From: Rhizobiaceae bacterium
GTDB lineage: Bacteria > Pseudomonadota > Alphaproteobacteria > Rhizobiales > Rhizobiaceae
Assembly: GCA_027483885.1 (NCBI GenBank)
Contig: JAIXTO010000116.1
Location: 1-45,883, forward strand
Direction: 5' to 3'
Length of the DNA: 45,883 nt
Under the pieces are notes generated by a model. That model was given only the letters and a program-made list of their open reading frames with translations, was not told the origin of the DNA and searched no databases. A program made the translations under genes and the position numbers. Each line of letters opens with the position of its first letter. The stretch's first letter is position 1. This document shows, piece by piece, positions 26,781 through 35,802 of this stretch.

Positions 26781-27020
26781 TCAGCCCTTGGAATCGGGGT
26801 CCAGCAGACGGTGCATGTGAACGATGAAATAGCGCATGTGCGCATTGTCAACGGTCATCTGCGCCTTGCTTTTCCAGGCTTCCAGAGCGCTTGCATAATC
26901 GGGATAGATACCGACGATGTCGAGGGCCGCCAGATCCTTGAAATCAAGGCCCTTGAGGCTTTCCAGCTCACCGCCGAAAACCAGGTGTAGGAGTTGTTTC
27001 TTGCCGCTCTGCTCGGTCAT
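26781..27020 (-). CDS. DUF4170 domain protein
   Basis: This is a 79-residue conserved protein of unknown function, typically encoded next to waaA and cysQ in Rhizobiales. The sequence contains LLHLVFGGELESL, then LDIVGIYPDYASALEAWKSKAQ and YFIVHMHRLLDP, the DUF4170 pattern. It lies 59 bases after cysQ and 140 before waaA on the minus strand, within the Kdo/lipid A block. No catalytic residues can be proposed, and it may be a small accessory factor. Confidence 0.85.
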   Translation of the reverse strand: MTEQSGKKQLLHLVFGGELESLKGLDFKDLAALDIVGIYPDYASALEAWKSKAQMTVDNAHMRYFIVHMHRLLDPDSKG

Positions 27021-27079
27021 TTTCTACCTCGTCTTTTCGTCTCCCCGTCCCTTCCTCCTGCGGCATTCGAGGGCAAAGG

Positions 27080-27880
27080 TCAACCCGAGGCAAGGCCGGC
27101 GACCAAGCTTTCCAGAACATGTTCCGCCCCGCCGCAAAGCACACCCTGCGTAACAGCCTGCCGGTTGTAGATGAGGCGATGGCTATCAAGATCGACAAGC
27201 CGCCCGCCGGCCCGCTCCAGGATGATGTCGGCAGCCGCCAGATCCCACTCATGGCTGTTGCGCTTCACCACCGTGCCATCGATCCGCCCATCGGCGACCA
27301 TGGCAAGCCGATAGGCAAGCGAGGGCACGTGGCGGATGCGGTTGAGCGTCCGGCGAAAATCGGGCGCAAACTGGCCGAGCATATCTTCGGCCACCGCGAT
27401 CTGGCGAAGCGCGCCGGGATTTTCGGCAGACACGGAAATCGGTACGCCGTTCTTCAGCGCCGGCCCATCCACGCAGGCGCAAAATTCCTCCTTCAGCGCC
27501 GGCGCATAAAGAACGCCCGCCACCGGCTTGCCGCGATGGACCACCGCAACACTGACGCACCAGGTCTTTTCGCCGTTGATAAAGGCACGCGTGCCATCGA
27601 TCGGATCGACCACGAACAGCGTGTCGCGCGACAAACGCTGCGCATCGTCATCCGTCTCTTCCGACAGCCAGCCATAGCCAGGACGGCTCCCAAGAAGCAG
27701 CGTCTGTAGCCGGTCATTGGAGGCGAAATCGGCGGCACTCACCGGCGAGCGTCCCTCGTTCTTCCACCAGACTTCCGGTGAACGGCCAAAATAGCCAAGC
27801 GCGATATCGCCCGCCTCGCGGGCTGCCTTACGGATCAGCGCCAGATCGTCGTCAAAGGTCTGCTCTGCGTCATGGTTCAA
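27080..27880 (-). CDS. cysQ: Inositol-monophosphatase-family protein, CysQ-like
   Basis: This is a Mg2+-dependent, Li+-sensitive phosphatase, probably hydrolysing 3'-phosphoadenosine 5'-phosphate from sulfate assimilation. The 266-residue protein has the metal-binding Glu-Glu region WLSEETDDD, VDPIDGTRAFINGEKTWCVSVA and the C-terminal EWDLAAADIILERAGG. These define the IMPase/CysQ fold. The ATG at 27880 begins 2 bases after the pmbA stop, so the genes are coupled. Because CysQ, SuhB and histidinol phosphatases share these motifs, the exact substrate is inferred from the usual pmbA-cysQ neighbour pairing. Confidence 0.85.
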   Translation of the reverse strand: MNHDAEQTFDDDLALIRKAAREAGDIALGYFGRSPEVWWKNEGRSPVSAADFASNDRLQTLLLGSRPGYGWLSEETDDDAQRLSRDTLFVVDPIDGTRAFINGEKTWCVSVAVVHRGKPVAGVLYAPALKEEFCACVDGPALKNGVPISVSAENPGALRQIAVAEDMLGQFAPDFRRTLNRIRHVPSLAYRLAMVADGRIDGTVVKRNSHEWDLAAADIILERAGGRLVDLDSHRLIYNRQAVTQGVLCGGAEHVLESLVAGLASG

Positions 27881-27882
27881 GA

Positions 27883-29229
27883 TCAGCGCCCCGCCAGTGT
27901 CATGCCTTCAATCGCAATCGTCGGTGCGGCAACGCCATATTTGCGGTCGATGTCGCTGGCCGGCGTCAGCCGCATGAACATGTCCTTGAGATTGGAGGCG
28001 ATGGTGACTTCGGAAACGGGAAAGGCCAGTTCGCCATTCTCGATCCAGAAGCCGGTGGCGCCACGGCTGTATTCGCCCGTCAACATGTTGACGCCCTGCC
28101 CGATCAGTTCGGTGACGTAAAGCCCGGTGCCGATGCTGGCGATCAGGTCTTCCGGCGAGATATCGCCCGGCTCCAGCGCCAGATTGGTCGAACCCGGCGA
28201 GACAGAAGTGCCGCCGCGCACGCCGCGCCCGTTGGTGGAAAGGCCAAGTTCGCGGCCGGTCGAAGTGGACAGGAACCAGTGGTTCAGTACGCCGTCCTCG
28301 ATCATCGAAAGCTTGGCACCCGATACGCCCTCGCCATCGAAGGGGCGCGAGGAGGAACCGCGAACGATCATCGGATCGTCGGTGATCGAAAGCCCCGATT
28401 TCAACACCTGCTGGCCCATCTTGTCGCGCAGGAAGCTGGTCTTGCGGGCAACCGATGCACCGTTGATGGCGCCGGCGATATGGCCGACAAAGCCGCGTGC
28501 GATGCGCGGGTCAAACACGACGGTGACATTGGCTCCGGTCTCCACCTGGCGCGGATTGACGCGCTTGACCGTGCGTTCACCGGCGCGTTTGCCGATCAGT
28601 TCGGGAGAGGCAAGGTCTGCAGCATAAAGGCGGCTGTCGAAATCATAGTCACGCTCCATCTTTGTGCCTTCGCCGGCGATGACGCTGACGGAGCGGCTGA
28701 AGCGGCTGGCCATATAGCTGCCGGAAAAGCCGTGCGAGGTGACGAGCACCAGCCCGCCGGCGCCAGCCGATGCGCCGGAACCGGACGAATTGCTGATGCC
28801 GGGCACGCCAAGGGCTGCCTCTTCCATGGCAAGGGCTGCCTGCGTCAGTTCCTCCGTCGACATCTCGGTCGGGTCGAACAGCTCGAGATCGGGATAGGCG
28901 CGGGCCAGATCCGCCTCGTCGGCAAGGCAGGCGTAAGGGTCATCCGGCGAGACGCGCGCCATCGCAACGGCGCGTTCGGCAAGGGCTGCAAGATCAAAGC
29001 CCGGATTGGCCGAGACGCTGGCCACGCGCTTTCCGACAAAGACCCTCAGCGAAAAATCGTCGCTTTCGGAGGCTTCCGTCCCCTCCACCTTGCCAAGGCG
29101 AACGCTGACGGAACGGGAGCGGGAGCGCACGATGACCGCATCGGCCTGATCGGCACCGGCCTTTCGTGCAAGATCGACAAGCTCGCCTGCGCGAGACAGC
29201 AGGGCGTTTTGGCCATTTTCAGAGGACAT
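27883..29229 (-). CDS. pmbA: PmbA/TldE-type metalloprotease-related protein
   Basis: This is a TldD/PmbA-family protein. In E. coli the TldD-TldE pair processes peptides such as microcin B17 precursor and CcdA. The 448-residue product has the N-terminal VSVRLGKVEGTEASESDDFSL and the internal GHIAGAINGASVARKTSFL. The C-terminal part includes GGTSVSPGSTNLALEPGD and GANVLTGEYSRG-like GQGVNMLTGEYSRGATGFW. The HExxxH zinc site of TldD is not expected in PmbA and I do not see one. The ATG at 29229 has AAAGGG upstream. The gene is first in the block leading to lpxK and is divergent from the CPA2 gene. Confidence 0.93.
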   Translation of the reverse strand: MSSENGQNALLSRAGELVDLARKAGADQADAVIVRSRSRSVSVRLGKVEGTEASESDDFSLRVFVGKRVASVSANPGFDLAALAERAVAMARVSPDDPYACLADEADLARAYPDLELFDPTEMSTEELTQAALAMEEAALGVPGISNSSGSGASAGAGGLVLVTSHGFSGSYMASRFSRSVSVIAGEGTKMERDYDFDSRLYAADLASPELIGKRAGERTVKRVNPRQVETGANVTVVFDPRIARGFVGHIAGAINGASVARKTSFLRDKMGQQVLKSGLSITDDPMIVRGSSSRPFDGEGVSGAKLSMIEDGVLNHWFLSTSTGRELGLSTNGRGVRGGTSVSPGSTNLALEPGDISPEDLIASIGTGLYVTELIGQGVNMLTGEYSRGATGFWIENGELAFPVSEVTIASNLKDMFMRLTPASDIDRKYGVAAPTIAIEGMTLAGR

Positions 29230-29333
29230 GGGAAACCCTTTCATTCCCGTTCCATGTATTGTGGACTAAAGGAAGCATCAAGGGCGGCGGGGCGATTCTT
29301 GTTCCCAATGCCGAAACGACCCCGCGAGGTTTC

Positions 29334-31127
29334 ATGGCAAGTGCAGATCCCCTGTTTACCGAAACGCTGCTGCTGCTGGGCGGCGCGGTGCTGGCCGCAC
29401 CGATTTTCAAGAAGCTCGGACTTGGCACGGTGCTCGGATATCTGGCAGCGGGCATCGTCATCGGACCGATCCTGCAGCTGATTGCAGATCCCGAAGAGGT
29501 ACTGCATGTCTCCGAACTCGGCGTCGTTTTCCTGCTCTTCATCATCGGGCTGGAGCTGAAGCCCTCGCGCCTGTGGCAGATGCGCGGCGATATTTTTATT
29601 CTCGGCACCGCGCAGGTGATGTTGAGCGGTCTGGCGCTGACGGGACTTGCCTGGGCAACCGGCATTGCAAGCTGGCAGGGTTCGGTAATTGCAGGCTTTG
29701 GCCTTGCCCTCTCCTCCACAGCCTTTGCGCTGCAGATCCTCAATGATGCCGGCGACACGAATTCCGCCTATGGGCGCCGCGCCTTTTCGGTCCTGCTGTT
29801 CCAGGATCTGGCAATCGTGCCGCTTCTGGCGCTGGTCACGCTGCTGCGATCGGGACCGGGTGCTGCAGAAAGCTCGTTCCTCACCGATTTTGGCGTGGCC
29901 GCCGGCGCCGTCATCGGCATGGTTCTGGCCGGTCGTTACCTGCTGACGCCGCTGTTTCAGGTGATTGCCCGCACGGGCGCGCGTGAGGTCATGCTGGCAG
30001 CGGCCCTTCTGGTGGTGCTGGGTGCTGCCGTCCTGATGCAGCTTGCCGGGCTTTCCATGGCCATGGGCGCGTTTCTCGCCGGCATCATGCTGGCCGAATC
30101 CTCCTACCGGCATGAACTGGAAGCCGATATCGAGCCGTTTCGCGGGCTGCTGCTCGCCATGTTCTTCATGGCGGTCGGCCTGTCGCTCGATCTTGAGGCC
30201 ATTCTCGCCAATCTCGCGCTGATCCTTATCGGCGTGCCGCTGTTCATGGCCGCAAAGGGGGTGATCCTCTATATCCTCTGCCGTATCGGCGGCTCCAGCC
30301 GCGAAGATGCCGCAAGCATTGCCGTGCTTCTGCCGCAGGGCGGCGAATTCGGTTTCGTGCTGTTTACAACGGCGGTTGCCGCCGGCCTTCTGTCGCCGGC
30401 CACCGCTTCGCTGCTGATTGCCAGCGTCACCCTGTCGATGGCGCTCACCCCCCTTGGCTCGGCGATTGCCAAGCGCTTCCTCGTGCGTGAACAGGGCCGC
30501 GAGGAAATGCCGGAGGATTTTGAGGGCGCAGGCTCCGACGTGCTGATGGTGGGCTTTTCGCGTTTCGGCCAGATCGCAGCGCAGATCCTGCTTGCCGGCG
30601 GTCGCGACGTCACCGTCATCGACGATTCGCCCGACCGTATCCGGCAGGCGGCGACGTTTGGTTTCCGTATCTATTTCGGTGACGGCACACGGCGCGAGGT
30701 GCTGATGGCAGCCGGCATCGAGCGGGCCAAGATCGTTGCCGTCTGCACCCAGAAACGCGAGGTGACGGACCACATCGTTGACCTCATCCGCGCCGAGTTT
30801 CCCGAGGTGCGGCTCTTCGTGCGCTCCTATGACCGTATCCACACGATCTCGCTGCGCGCCCGCGAGGTGGAATACGAACTGCGCGAAACGCTGGAATCCG
30901 GGCTTCTGTTCGGACAAAAGACCTTGGAGGCGCTTGGCACACCGGAAGCGGAAACGAGCGAGATCGGTGACGACATCAGAAGGCGTGACGAGGAACGGCT
31001 ACAGATCCAGGCGGCGCAAGGCATTTCTGCCGGCGCCCACATGCTACACACCCGCCCGGTTCGCCCGGAACCGCTGACCAAGCCGAAACGCGCCACCACC
31101 GTGACGGAAGAGCCGGAAAGCGTTTAG
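29334..31127 (+). CDS. CPA2-family cation:proton antiporter with TrkA-N domain (KefB-like)
   Basis: This is a 597-residue inner-membrane antiporter. Residues 10-385 hold about 12 hydrophobic helices with CPA2 marks such as LGYLAAGIVIGP, LGVVFLLFIIGLEL, LALSSTAFALQIL, FQDLAIVPLLALV and QGGEFGFVL. Residues about 400-520 form a Rossmann domain (DVLMVGFSRFGQIAAQILL, VIDDSPDRIRQA, YFGDGTRREVL) that binds NAD(H) in TrkA-N/RCK proteins. This is the Kef type used for K+ efflux, often gated by glutathione adducts. The extended tail is charged. The ATG at 29334 has GAGG upstream. It is divergent from pmbA, and no KefF/KefG partner gene is adjacent. Confidence 0.93.
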   Translation: MASADPLFTETLLLLGGAVLAAPIFKKLGLGTVLGYLAAGIVIGPILQLIADPEEVLHVSELGVVFLLFIIGLELKPSRLWQMRGDIFILGTAQVMLSGLALTGLAWATGIASWQGSVIAGFGLALSSTAFALQILNDAGDTNSAYGRRAFSVLLFQDLAIVPLLALVTLLRSGPGAAESSFLTDFGVAAGAVIGMVLAGRYLLTPLFQVIARTGAREVMLAAALLVVLGAAVLMQLAGLSMAMGAFLAGIMLAESSYRHELEADIEPFRGLLLAMFFMAVGLSLDLEAILANLALILIGVPLFMAAKGVILYILCRIGGSSREDAASIAVLLPQGGEFGFVLFTTAVAAGLLSPATASLLIASVTLSMALTPLGSAIAKRFLVREQGREEMPEDFEGAGSDVLMVGFSRFGQIAAQILLAGGRDVTVIDDSPDRIRQAATFGFRIYFGDGTRREVLMAAGIERAKIVAVCTQKREVTDHIVDLIRAEFPEVRLFVRSYDRIHTISLRAREVEYELRETLESGLLFGQKTLEALGTPEAETSEIGDDIRRRDEERLQIQAAQGISAGAHMLHTRPVRPEPLTKPKRATTVTEEPESV

Positions 31128-31176
31128 GCCGGGACATGTGCGGCGCGAGATCTAGCCAGCGCAAGACGGGGGCAGT

Positions 31177-32055
31177 TCAGGTGCGGGCGACGGCAAGCAG
31201 GCCTTCCAGCCCGCGCTTCAGCTCGTCCTTGATCGGTGCGGATTCCTCGAGGATTTCGTGGGCTTTGAGAAAATCCATCACCCCGAAGCGGTTGACCGAG
31301 GGGCGCAGGAAAAGATGCGGCGGATGCAGTTTCATCTTGAGGGCGATGGCCGCCTGCATCATCAGCTGGCTTGCCCCGAACACGCTATCGATGCGGTTCG
31401 GTGCATGGGTGCCATCCCCTTCCGGCGCGCCCACCACATCGACGCCGATAACGATGTCTGCGTTTTCCATGACATGTTCATACGGGATCGGATTGAAGAC
31501 ACCGCCATCGATCATCACCCGGCCATGGATCATGACCGGCATGAAGAGGCCGGGAATGGCAGCCGAGGCGGCAATGGCCGTGCGCAGATCGCCCTCTTCC
31601 AGGATCACTTCCGACTGGCCGTAATAATCGGTGACGGCGATTTTCAACGGGATTTTCAGGCCTTCGAAATCCGCCGGGATCTCCGGCGGCAGAAACGCCT
31701 CCAGAATGCGCTCCAGGTTGAAATGGCCGAGCCGAAAGCCGCCCACCACATCGCGCATGCTGGATGGCCCGAGCGACCACAGGCGGTTCAGCACGGCAGA
31801 CCGATTGCCGACGGTTTCGAGCGTATAATCGCGGATGGCAGCGCCTGACAGGCCGGCGGCCATGCCGGCGCCAAAAATGGCACCGATGGAGGAGCCGGCA
31901 ATCGCCACGGGCACGATGCCCATCTCGTCCAGCGCCTCGATGACGGCGATATGGGCGATGCCGCGCGCACCGCCGCCGCCAAAAGCCACCGCCACCCGTG
32001 GCATGCCGCCGTGAAGCGACAGGCCGTGTTCGGGAAGCGAGAGCTTCGTCGTCAT
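31177..32055 (-). CDS. Patatin-like phospholipase/esterase (RssA family)
   Basis: This is a predicted serine hydrolase of 292 residues. It shows the patatin fold: an oxyanion-hole Gly-rich stretch AVAFGGGGARGIAHIAV, the nucleophile elbow GSSIG (Ser) and the catalytic Asp in DGGVFNPIP. The family includes E. coli RssA and rhizobial phospholipases. No signal peptide is seen, so it acts in the cytoplasm or at the membrane. The ATG at 32055 lies 10 bases after the rsmD stop on the same strand. The in-frame extension to 32469 overlaps rsmD and is not real. It is convergent with the CPA2 gene, and the substrate is unknown. Confidence 0.9.
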   Translation of the reverse strand: MTTKLSLPEHGLSLHGGMPRVAVAFGGGGARGIAHIAVIEALDEMGIVPVAIAGSSIGAIFGAGMAAGLSGAAIRDYTLETVGNRSAVLNRLWSLGPSSMRDVVGGFRLGHFNLERILEAFLPPEIPADFEGLKIPLKIAVTDYYGQSEVILEEGDLRTAIAASAAIPGLFMPVMIHGRVMIDGGVFNPIPYEHVMENADIVIGVDVVGAPEGDGTHAPNRIDSVFGASQLMMQAAIALKMKLHPPHLFLRPSVNRFGVMDFLKAHEILEESAPIKDELKRGLEGLLAVART

Positions 32056-32065
32056 GGGTCCGTCC

Positions 32066-32626
32066 TCAGACCGGCTTGTAACGGAAGAAATCGACGCGCG
32101 TATCGCCAAATACACGCTGTTCCAGCGGCTGGAAGACCGGGGCGACGGAGGGCGACGCATCGGCGCGCTCTTCCAGCACCACGAGCGCACCGGGCAAAAG
32201 CCAGCCGCCTTCATGGGCAGAAACGAGTGCCGCTTCCCCAAGGCCGCGCCCATACGGCGGATCGGCAAAGAGGAAATGGCAGGGCTCCATGGTGCCGACG
32301 GTGCCAAGCTTGGTGGCATCGCGGCGCAGGATGCGCGCCCGGCCGTGCAGGCCGAGGCTCTCGATGTTTTCCCAGAGGAGCCCCCTGCCCTCGACGCCGT
32401 TTTCGACAAACAGGGCGCTTCGACAGCCGCGCGACAGGGCTTCGAGCCCGACCGCCCCGGTGCCGGCAAACAGGTCGATCACCCGCGTGCCTTCAATCGC
32501 CTCGGGATAAACATGCCCGATGATGTTGAACAGGCTTTCACGCGTCCGGTCGATGGTCGGCCGGATCGCGTCTGTCTTGGGCGCGGCAAGATTGCGGCCA
32601 CGAAATTCACCGCCAACGATGCGCAA
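32066..32626 (-). CDS. rsmD: 16S rRNA (guanine-966-N2)-methyltransferase
   Basis: This enzyme methylates G966 of 16S rRNA in the 30S head, using S-adenosylmethionine. The 186-residue protein starts MRIVGGEFRGRNLAAP. It has TIDRTRESLFNII, the SAM-binding motif VIDLFAGTGAVGLEALSRG, and the catalytic DPPY in LFADPPYGRG. It begins 3 bases after the pseudouridine synthase stop, so it is translationally coupled. This pairing of rluB-type synthase and rsmD is usual in alphaproteobacteria. Confidence 0.97.
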   Translation of the reverse strand: MRIVGGEFRGRNLAAPKTDAIRPTIDRTRESLFNIIGHVYPEAIEGTRVIDLFAGTGAVGLEALSRGCRSALFVENGVEGRGLLWENIESLGLHGRARILRRDATKLGTVGTMEPCHFLFADPPYGRGLGEAALVSAHEGGWLLPGALVVLEERADASPSVAPVFQPLEQRVFGDTRVDFFRYKPV

Positions 32627-32629
32627 GGC

Positions 32630-34885
32630 TTAGCCCCTCGGTGTTCTGGAGCGCGTGCCGCCGCCCTTCGGGCCAGAGCCCGGACCGCGACCGCCGGATG
32701 GCTTTCCACCGGAAGGCTTGCCGCCAAACGGTTTTGCACCACCGGGTTTTCCGCCGAAAGACTTGCCGCCGCCGGGCTTACCGCCAAACGGCTTTGCACC
32801 ACCGGGCTTTGCGCCGAAGGGCTTGGCAGCCGCCGGCTTATCCCCGAAACTGCCACGTCCGCCTTCAGACCGTTCACCGGCCGGACGACCCGAATAGGGG
32901 CGCGCACCGGCAGGCTTTGCACCAAAGCCGCCACGTCCACCCTCAGAACGTCCACCTTCGGAGCGGCCACCCTCAGAACGCTGAGGCCGGTCGCCACGGT
33001 CACCCGCGGGCTTGCCGGAATAAGGACGGCTGCCGGCCGGCTTTGCGCCGAAACCGCCACGTCCACCCTCAGAACGTCCACCTTCCGAACGGGAACCCTC
33101 GGAACGGCCACCTTCAGAGCGGGGACCGGACGGGCGAAACGCCCGTTCGGCATTTTCACGCGGCGAACGGCCGGGGCCGGCACCTGCGCCATACGGCTTG
33201 GAACGGCCACCCTCTTCGCGCGGCTTGCGATCGCCGAACGAACGATCGCCACGGGGGCGATCACCGGACGGACGGTCGCCTGACGGACGATCTCCTGAAG
33301 GACGCGGGCCACGCGGACGATCGGAAAAACTGCGTTCGCCACCTTCACTGCGGGCGGGACGATCGCCGCGCGGCGGACGGTCACCACGAGCAGGACGATC
33401 ACCGCGATCACCCCTGTCGCCACGATCACCGCGGCCTTCGCCACGGCCGCCGGCCCGATCTCCACGGCCGCCAGCAGGCGGTTCATCGGCGCGGATCCAG
33501 TCGCTGTCGCCCTCGACGCGGGTCACCTGCACGCGCAGGCTCGGATCATCCGTGCCCTTGGCAAACAGACGTTCAGCCTCGGCGCGGGCGGACGATTTGC
33601 CCTTCACATCGGCGGTCGGACGCGCACCGGGCGCCATCCAGACATTTGCCGTGCGCGACGTGCCCATCGGCGGGCGCTTCTTCGGCTTGTCCTCGTCATA
33701 GGCGGGCGCCCTGTCGAACTTGCCGCCGAACTTTGCGCCACCCTTGTCGAATTTGCCAGCCGGTTTGCCGGATGGCTTTGAAAATGCCGGGCGTTTGCCC
33801 TCACCGGCACCCTCGGTCGAGCGCTCGCGGCGTTCGACGGCAAAGCCGCGTTCCTCGCGGTCGCCCTGCTTGCCGAAGGTTTTGCCAAATGGCTTCTCGC
33901 CCGGCTTGGCCGCGGTGGCATCTTCTTCGACGGGGCCGTTATTGGTATAGATCGGCGCGTCGAAATTGGCCTTGGATTCCTCGATGAGGCGGGGGCCGAG
34001 CTGGTCGCGCAGCATGCGGCCGCGCACTTCCACCACATGGCCTTCCGGCAGATCACCCAGCTGGAAGGGACCGTAGGACAGGCGGATCAGGCGGTTCACG
34101 TCGAGGCCGAGCGCGCCGAGCACGTTCTTGATTTCGCGGTTCTTGCCTTCGCGAAGACCCATGGTGATCCACACATTGTGGCCTTGCGTGCGGTCAAGCG
34201 TCGCGTCGATGGCACCATAGAGCACGCCGTCGACGGCAATGCCGTCCTTCAGCGTGTCGAGCTTTTCCTGGCTGATATCGCCATAGGCGCGCACGCGGTA
34301 ACGGCGCAGCCAGCCGGTGGTCGGCAGTTCCAGAACACGCGACAGGCCGCCGTCATTGGTCAGCAGCAGCAGGCCTTCGGTGTTGATATCGAGACGGCCG
34401 ATCGACAGCACGCGCGGCAGGTCTTCCGGCAGGTTGTCGAACACGGTGGGCCGGCCTTCCGGATCGGAATTGGTCGTCACCAGGCCGGACGGCTTGTGGT
34501 AAAGCCACAGGCGGGTGCGCTCGATGCCGCGGATCGGCTGGCCATCCACCTCGATGCGGTCGGCAAGCGTGGCGTTGAGAACCGGCGTCTCCAGCTGCTT
34601 GCCGTTGACGCTGACGCGGCCTTCCATGATCATCCGCTCGACATCACGACGCGACGCAATGCCGGCGCGGGCGAGGATCTTGGAGATGCGTTCGGGCTTT
34701 GCGGGGGCAGATCCCGCCCCTTCCGTTGCCGCAGGCGCTGCCTTGCGGGCCACGCGCGGTGCACCCTCCAGCGCAGTCTTGGCCTGCGCACTTTCGGCCG
34801 AGGCCTTCTTAGGGGCAGAAGTGGATTTCCGGTCGCGATCGAAGGACTTGGTCCCCTCGCGCTTCGGCTTGTCTTTGAAGCTCAT
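32630..34885 (-). CDS. rluB: RluB-type pseudouridine synthase with a long Gly/Arg/Pro-rich repeat tail
   Basis: This is a predicted 23S rRNA pseudouridine synthase of 751 residues, against roughly 250-300 for a minimal RluB. After a basic N-terminal stretch, an S4 RNA-binding domain lies at about residues 66-115 (RISKILARAGIASRRDVERM). The catalytic domain lies at about 120-300, with SIGRLDINTEGLLLL where Asp166 is the catalytic residue. Residues about 320-751 are low complexity, with repeats of SEGGR, GDRP(A/P) and KPGGAKPFGG and two near-identical GGFGAKPAG...RPYSG units. A more ordered island (KKRPPMGTSRTANVWMAPGARP..., VQVTRVEGDSDW) sits at about residues 405-475. rsmD follows immediately. 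The ATG at 34885 is the first in-frame start. Confidence 0.9.
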   Translation of the reverse strand: MSFKDKPKREGTKSFDRDRKSTSAPKKASAESAQAKTALEGAPRVARKAAPAATEGAGSAPAKPERISKILARAGIASRRDVERMIMEGRVSVNGKQLETPVLNATLADRIEVDGQPIRGIERTRLWLYHKPSGLVTTNSDPEGRPTVFDNLPEDLPRVLSIGRLDINTEGLLLLTNDGGLSRVLELPTTGWLRRYRVRAYGDISQEKLDTLKDGIAVDGVLYGAIDATLDRTQGHNVWITMGLREGKNREIKNVLGALGLDVNRLIRLSYGPFQLGDLPEGHVVEVRGRMLRDQLGPRLIEESKANFDAPIYTNNGPVEEDATAAKPGEKPFGKTFGKQGDREERGFAVERRERSTEGAGEGKRPAFSKPSGKPAGKFDKGGAKFGGKFDRAPAYDEDKPKKRPPMGTSRTANVWMAPGARPTADVKGKSSARAEAERLFAKGTDDPSLRVQVTRVEGDSDWIRADEPPAGGRGDRAGGRGEGRGDRGDRGDRGDRPARGDRPPRGDRPARSEGGERSFSDRPRGPRPSGDRPSGDRPSGDRPRGDRSFGDRKPREEGGRSKPYGAGAGPGRSPRENAERAFRPSGPRSEGGRSEGSRSEGGRSEGGRGGFGAKPAGSRPYSGKPAGDRGDRPQRSEGGRSEGGRSEGGRGGFGAKPAGARPYSGRPAGERSEGGRGSFGDKPAAAKPFGAKPGGAKPFGGKPGGGKSFGGKPGGAKPFGGKPSGGKPSGGRGPGSGPKGGGTRSRTPRG

Positions 34886-35041
34886 TTGTTGTTTGCCTGA
34901 AGCGTGTGTCGGACAATGCTGTCCATGACATCAGTGTTTGACTGAAATTAATGTCTGTCGCGTTGCGAAAGACGGCTGACGCAACGCAGGTTGGACCGTT
35001 CCTAACAGTTCGCGTTGCCCTGGTTAAGAGGAAATCGCCGC

Positions 35042-35497
35042 ATGAGCGGGACAAATCGCTTCATGGACGAAGCATTGATCGAGGCACAGCGGGCGGCAGA
35101 GCGAAACGAAGTGCCGATCGGCGCCGTCGTGGTGCTCAATGGCGACATCATTGCCCGTGCCGGAAACCGCACGCGCGAGATGCATGACGTGACCGCGCAT
35201 GCCGAAATTCTTGCCATCCGCATGGCCTGCGAAGCCCTTGGCGCAGAGCGACTTGCCGGCGCCGATCTTTATGTGACGCTCGAGCCCTGCACCATGTGTG
35301 CGGCCGCCATCTCTTTCGCGCGCATCCGAAGGCTATATTACGGCGCAAACGACGCCAAGGGCGGCGCGGTGGAAAGCGGCGTGCGCTTTTTCAACCAGCC
35401 CACCTGCCACCACCATCCGGACGTCTATTCCGGCATTGCCGAAACGGCCGCGGCAGCAATTCTGGTGGATTTTTTCAAGGGTAAGCGTGGGGATTGA
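35042..35497 (+). CDS. tadA: tRNA-specific adenosine-34 deaminase
   Basis: This enzyme converts A34 to inosine in tRNA-Arg(ACG) at the wobble position and is essential in most bacteria. The 151-residue protein has the zinc-deaminase signature THAE (His53 and Glu55 in DVTAHAEILA) and PCTMC (Cys83, Cys86). It also has GAVVVLNGDIIARAGN and the C-terminal NDAKGGAVESG. The ATG at 35042 has GAGGAAA about 10 bases upstream. A second in-frame ATG at 35063 is an alternative. It is divergent from the pseudouridine synthase, and RIME-like repeats follow. Confidence 0.95.
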   Translation: MSGTNRFMDEALIEAQRAAERNEVPIGAVVVLNGDIIARAGNRTREMHDVTAHAEILAIRMACEALGAERLAGADLYVTLEPCTMCAAAISFARIRRLYYGANDAKGGAVESGVRFFNQPTCHHHPDVYSGIAETAAAAILVDFFKGKRGD

Positions 35498-35802
35498 GGC
35501 GGAGTAGTTTGCCGGGTCGGGTTTTGGTGATGCACTTTAAGATAAGGCAAAGCGCAAGCCGCCCCCTCACCCTGCCTCCGCTTCGCTCGGCAGACCTCTC
35601 CCCGAGGGGAGAGGGGAGCCGCAAGCGCTGCGGCTATTACCACTCCTGTTGGGAAGAAAAGAAAAAAGCAGAACGGCAGCCCCACATCCCTTCTCCCCTC
35701 GGGGAGAAGGTGCCGGCAGGCGGATGAGGGGGCCGCATCCGCAACGGACAGCGCGTTGATCACACCAATTCCCGATCAGGCGATCCGCCCCAAAAAATCA
35801 CC
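35498..35802. repeat. RIME-like element in the tadA-lipoprotein gap
   Basis: The 305-base gap contains a RIME-like pair at about 35557-35736. The left arm is AGCCGCCCCCTCACCCTGCC plus a CTCTCCCCGAGGGGAGAG hairpin. The right arm is CTTCTCCCCTCGGGGAGAAG followed by GCCGGCAGGCGGATGAGGGG. The inner spacer is about 75 bases. No gene or terminator was recognised. Confidence 0.7.

Noticed and set aside
32056..32469. Extension of the patatin-like protein into rsmD
   Set aside because: It overlaps rsmD in another phase. The family start is the ATG at 32055.
32054..33987. Long plus-strand frames opposite rsmD and the pseudouridine-synthase tail
   Set aside because: They arise from the repetitive, GC-rich tail. 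Their translations are Arg/Pro/His or Gly/Thr runs without family similarity, while the minus frames encode recognised domains.
34960..34987. 8-base inverted repeat (GCGTTGCG/CGCAACGC) between the pseudouridine synthase and tadA genes
   Set aside because: Short arms with a 12-base loop in GC-rich DNA are close to chance expectation, and there is no promoter overlap to support a role.
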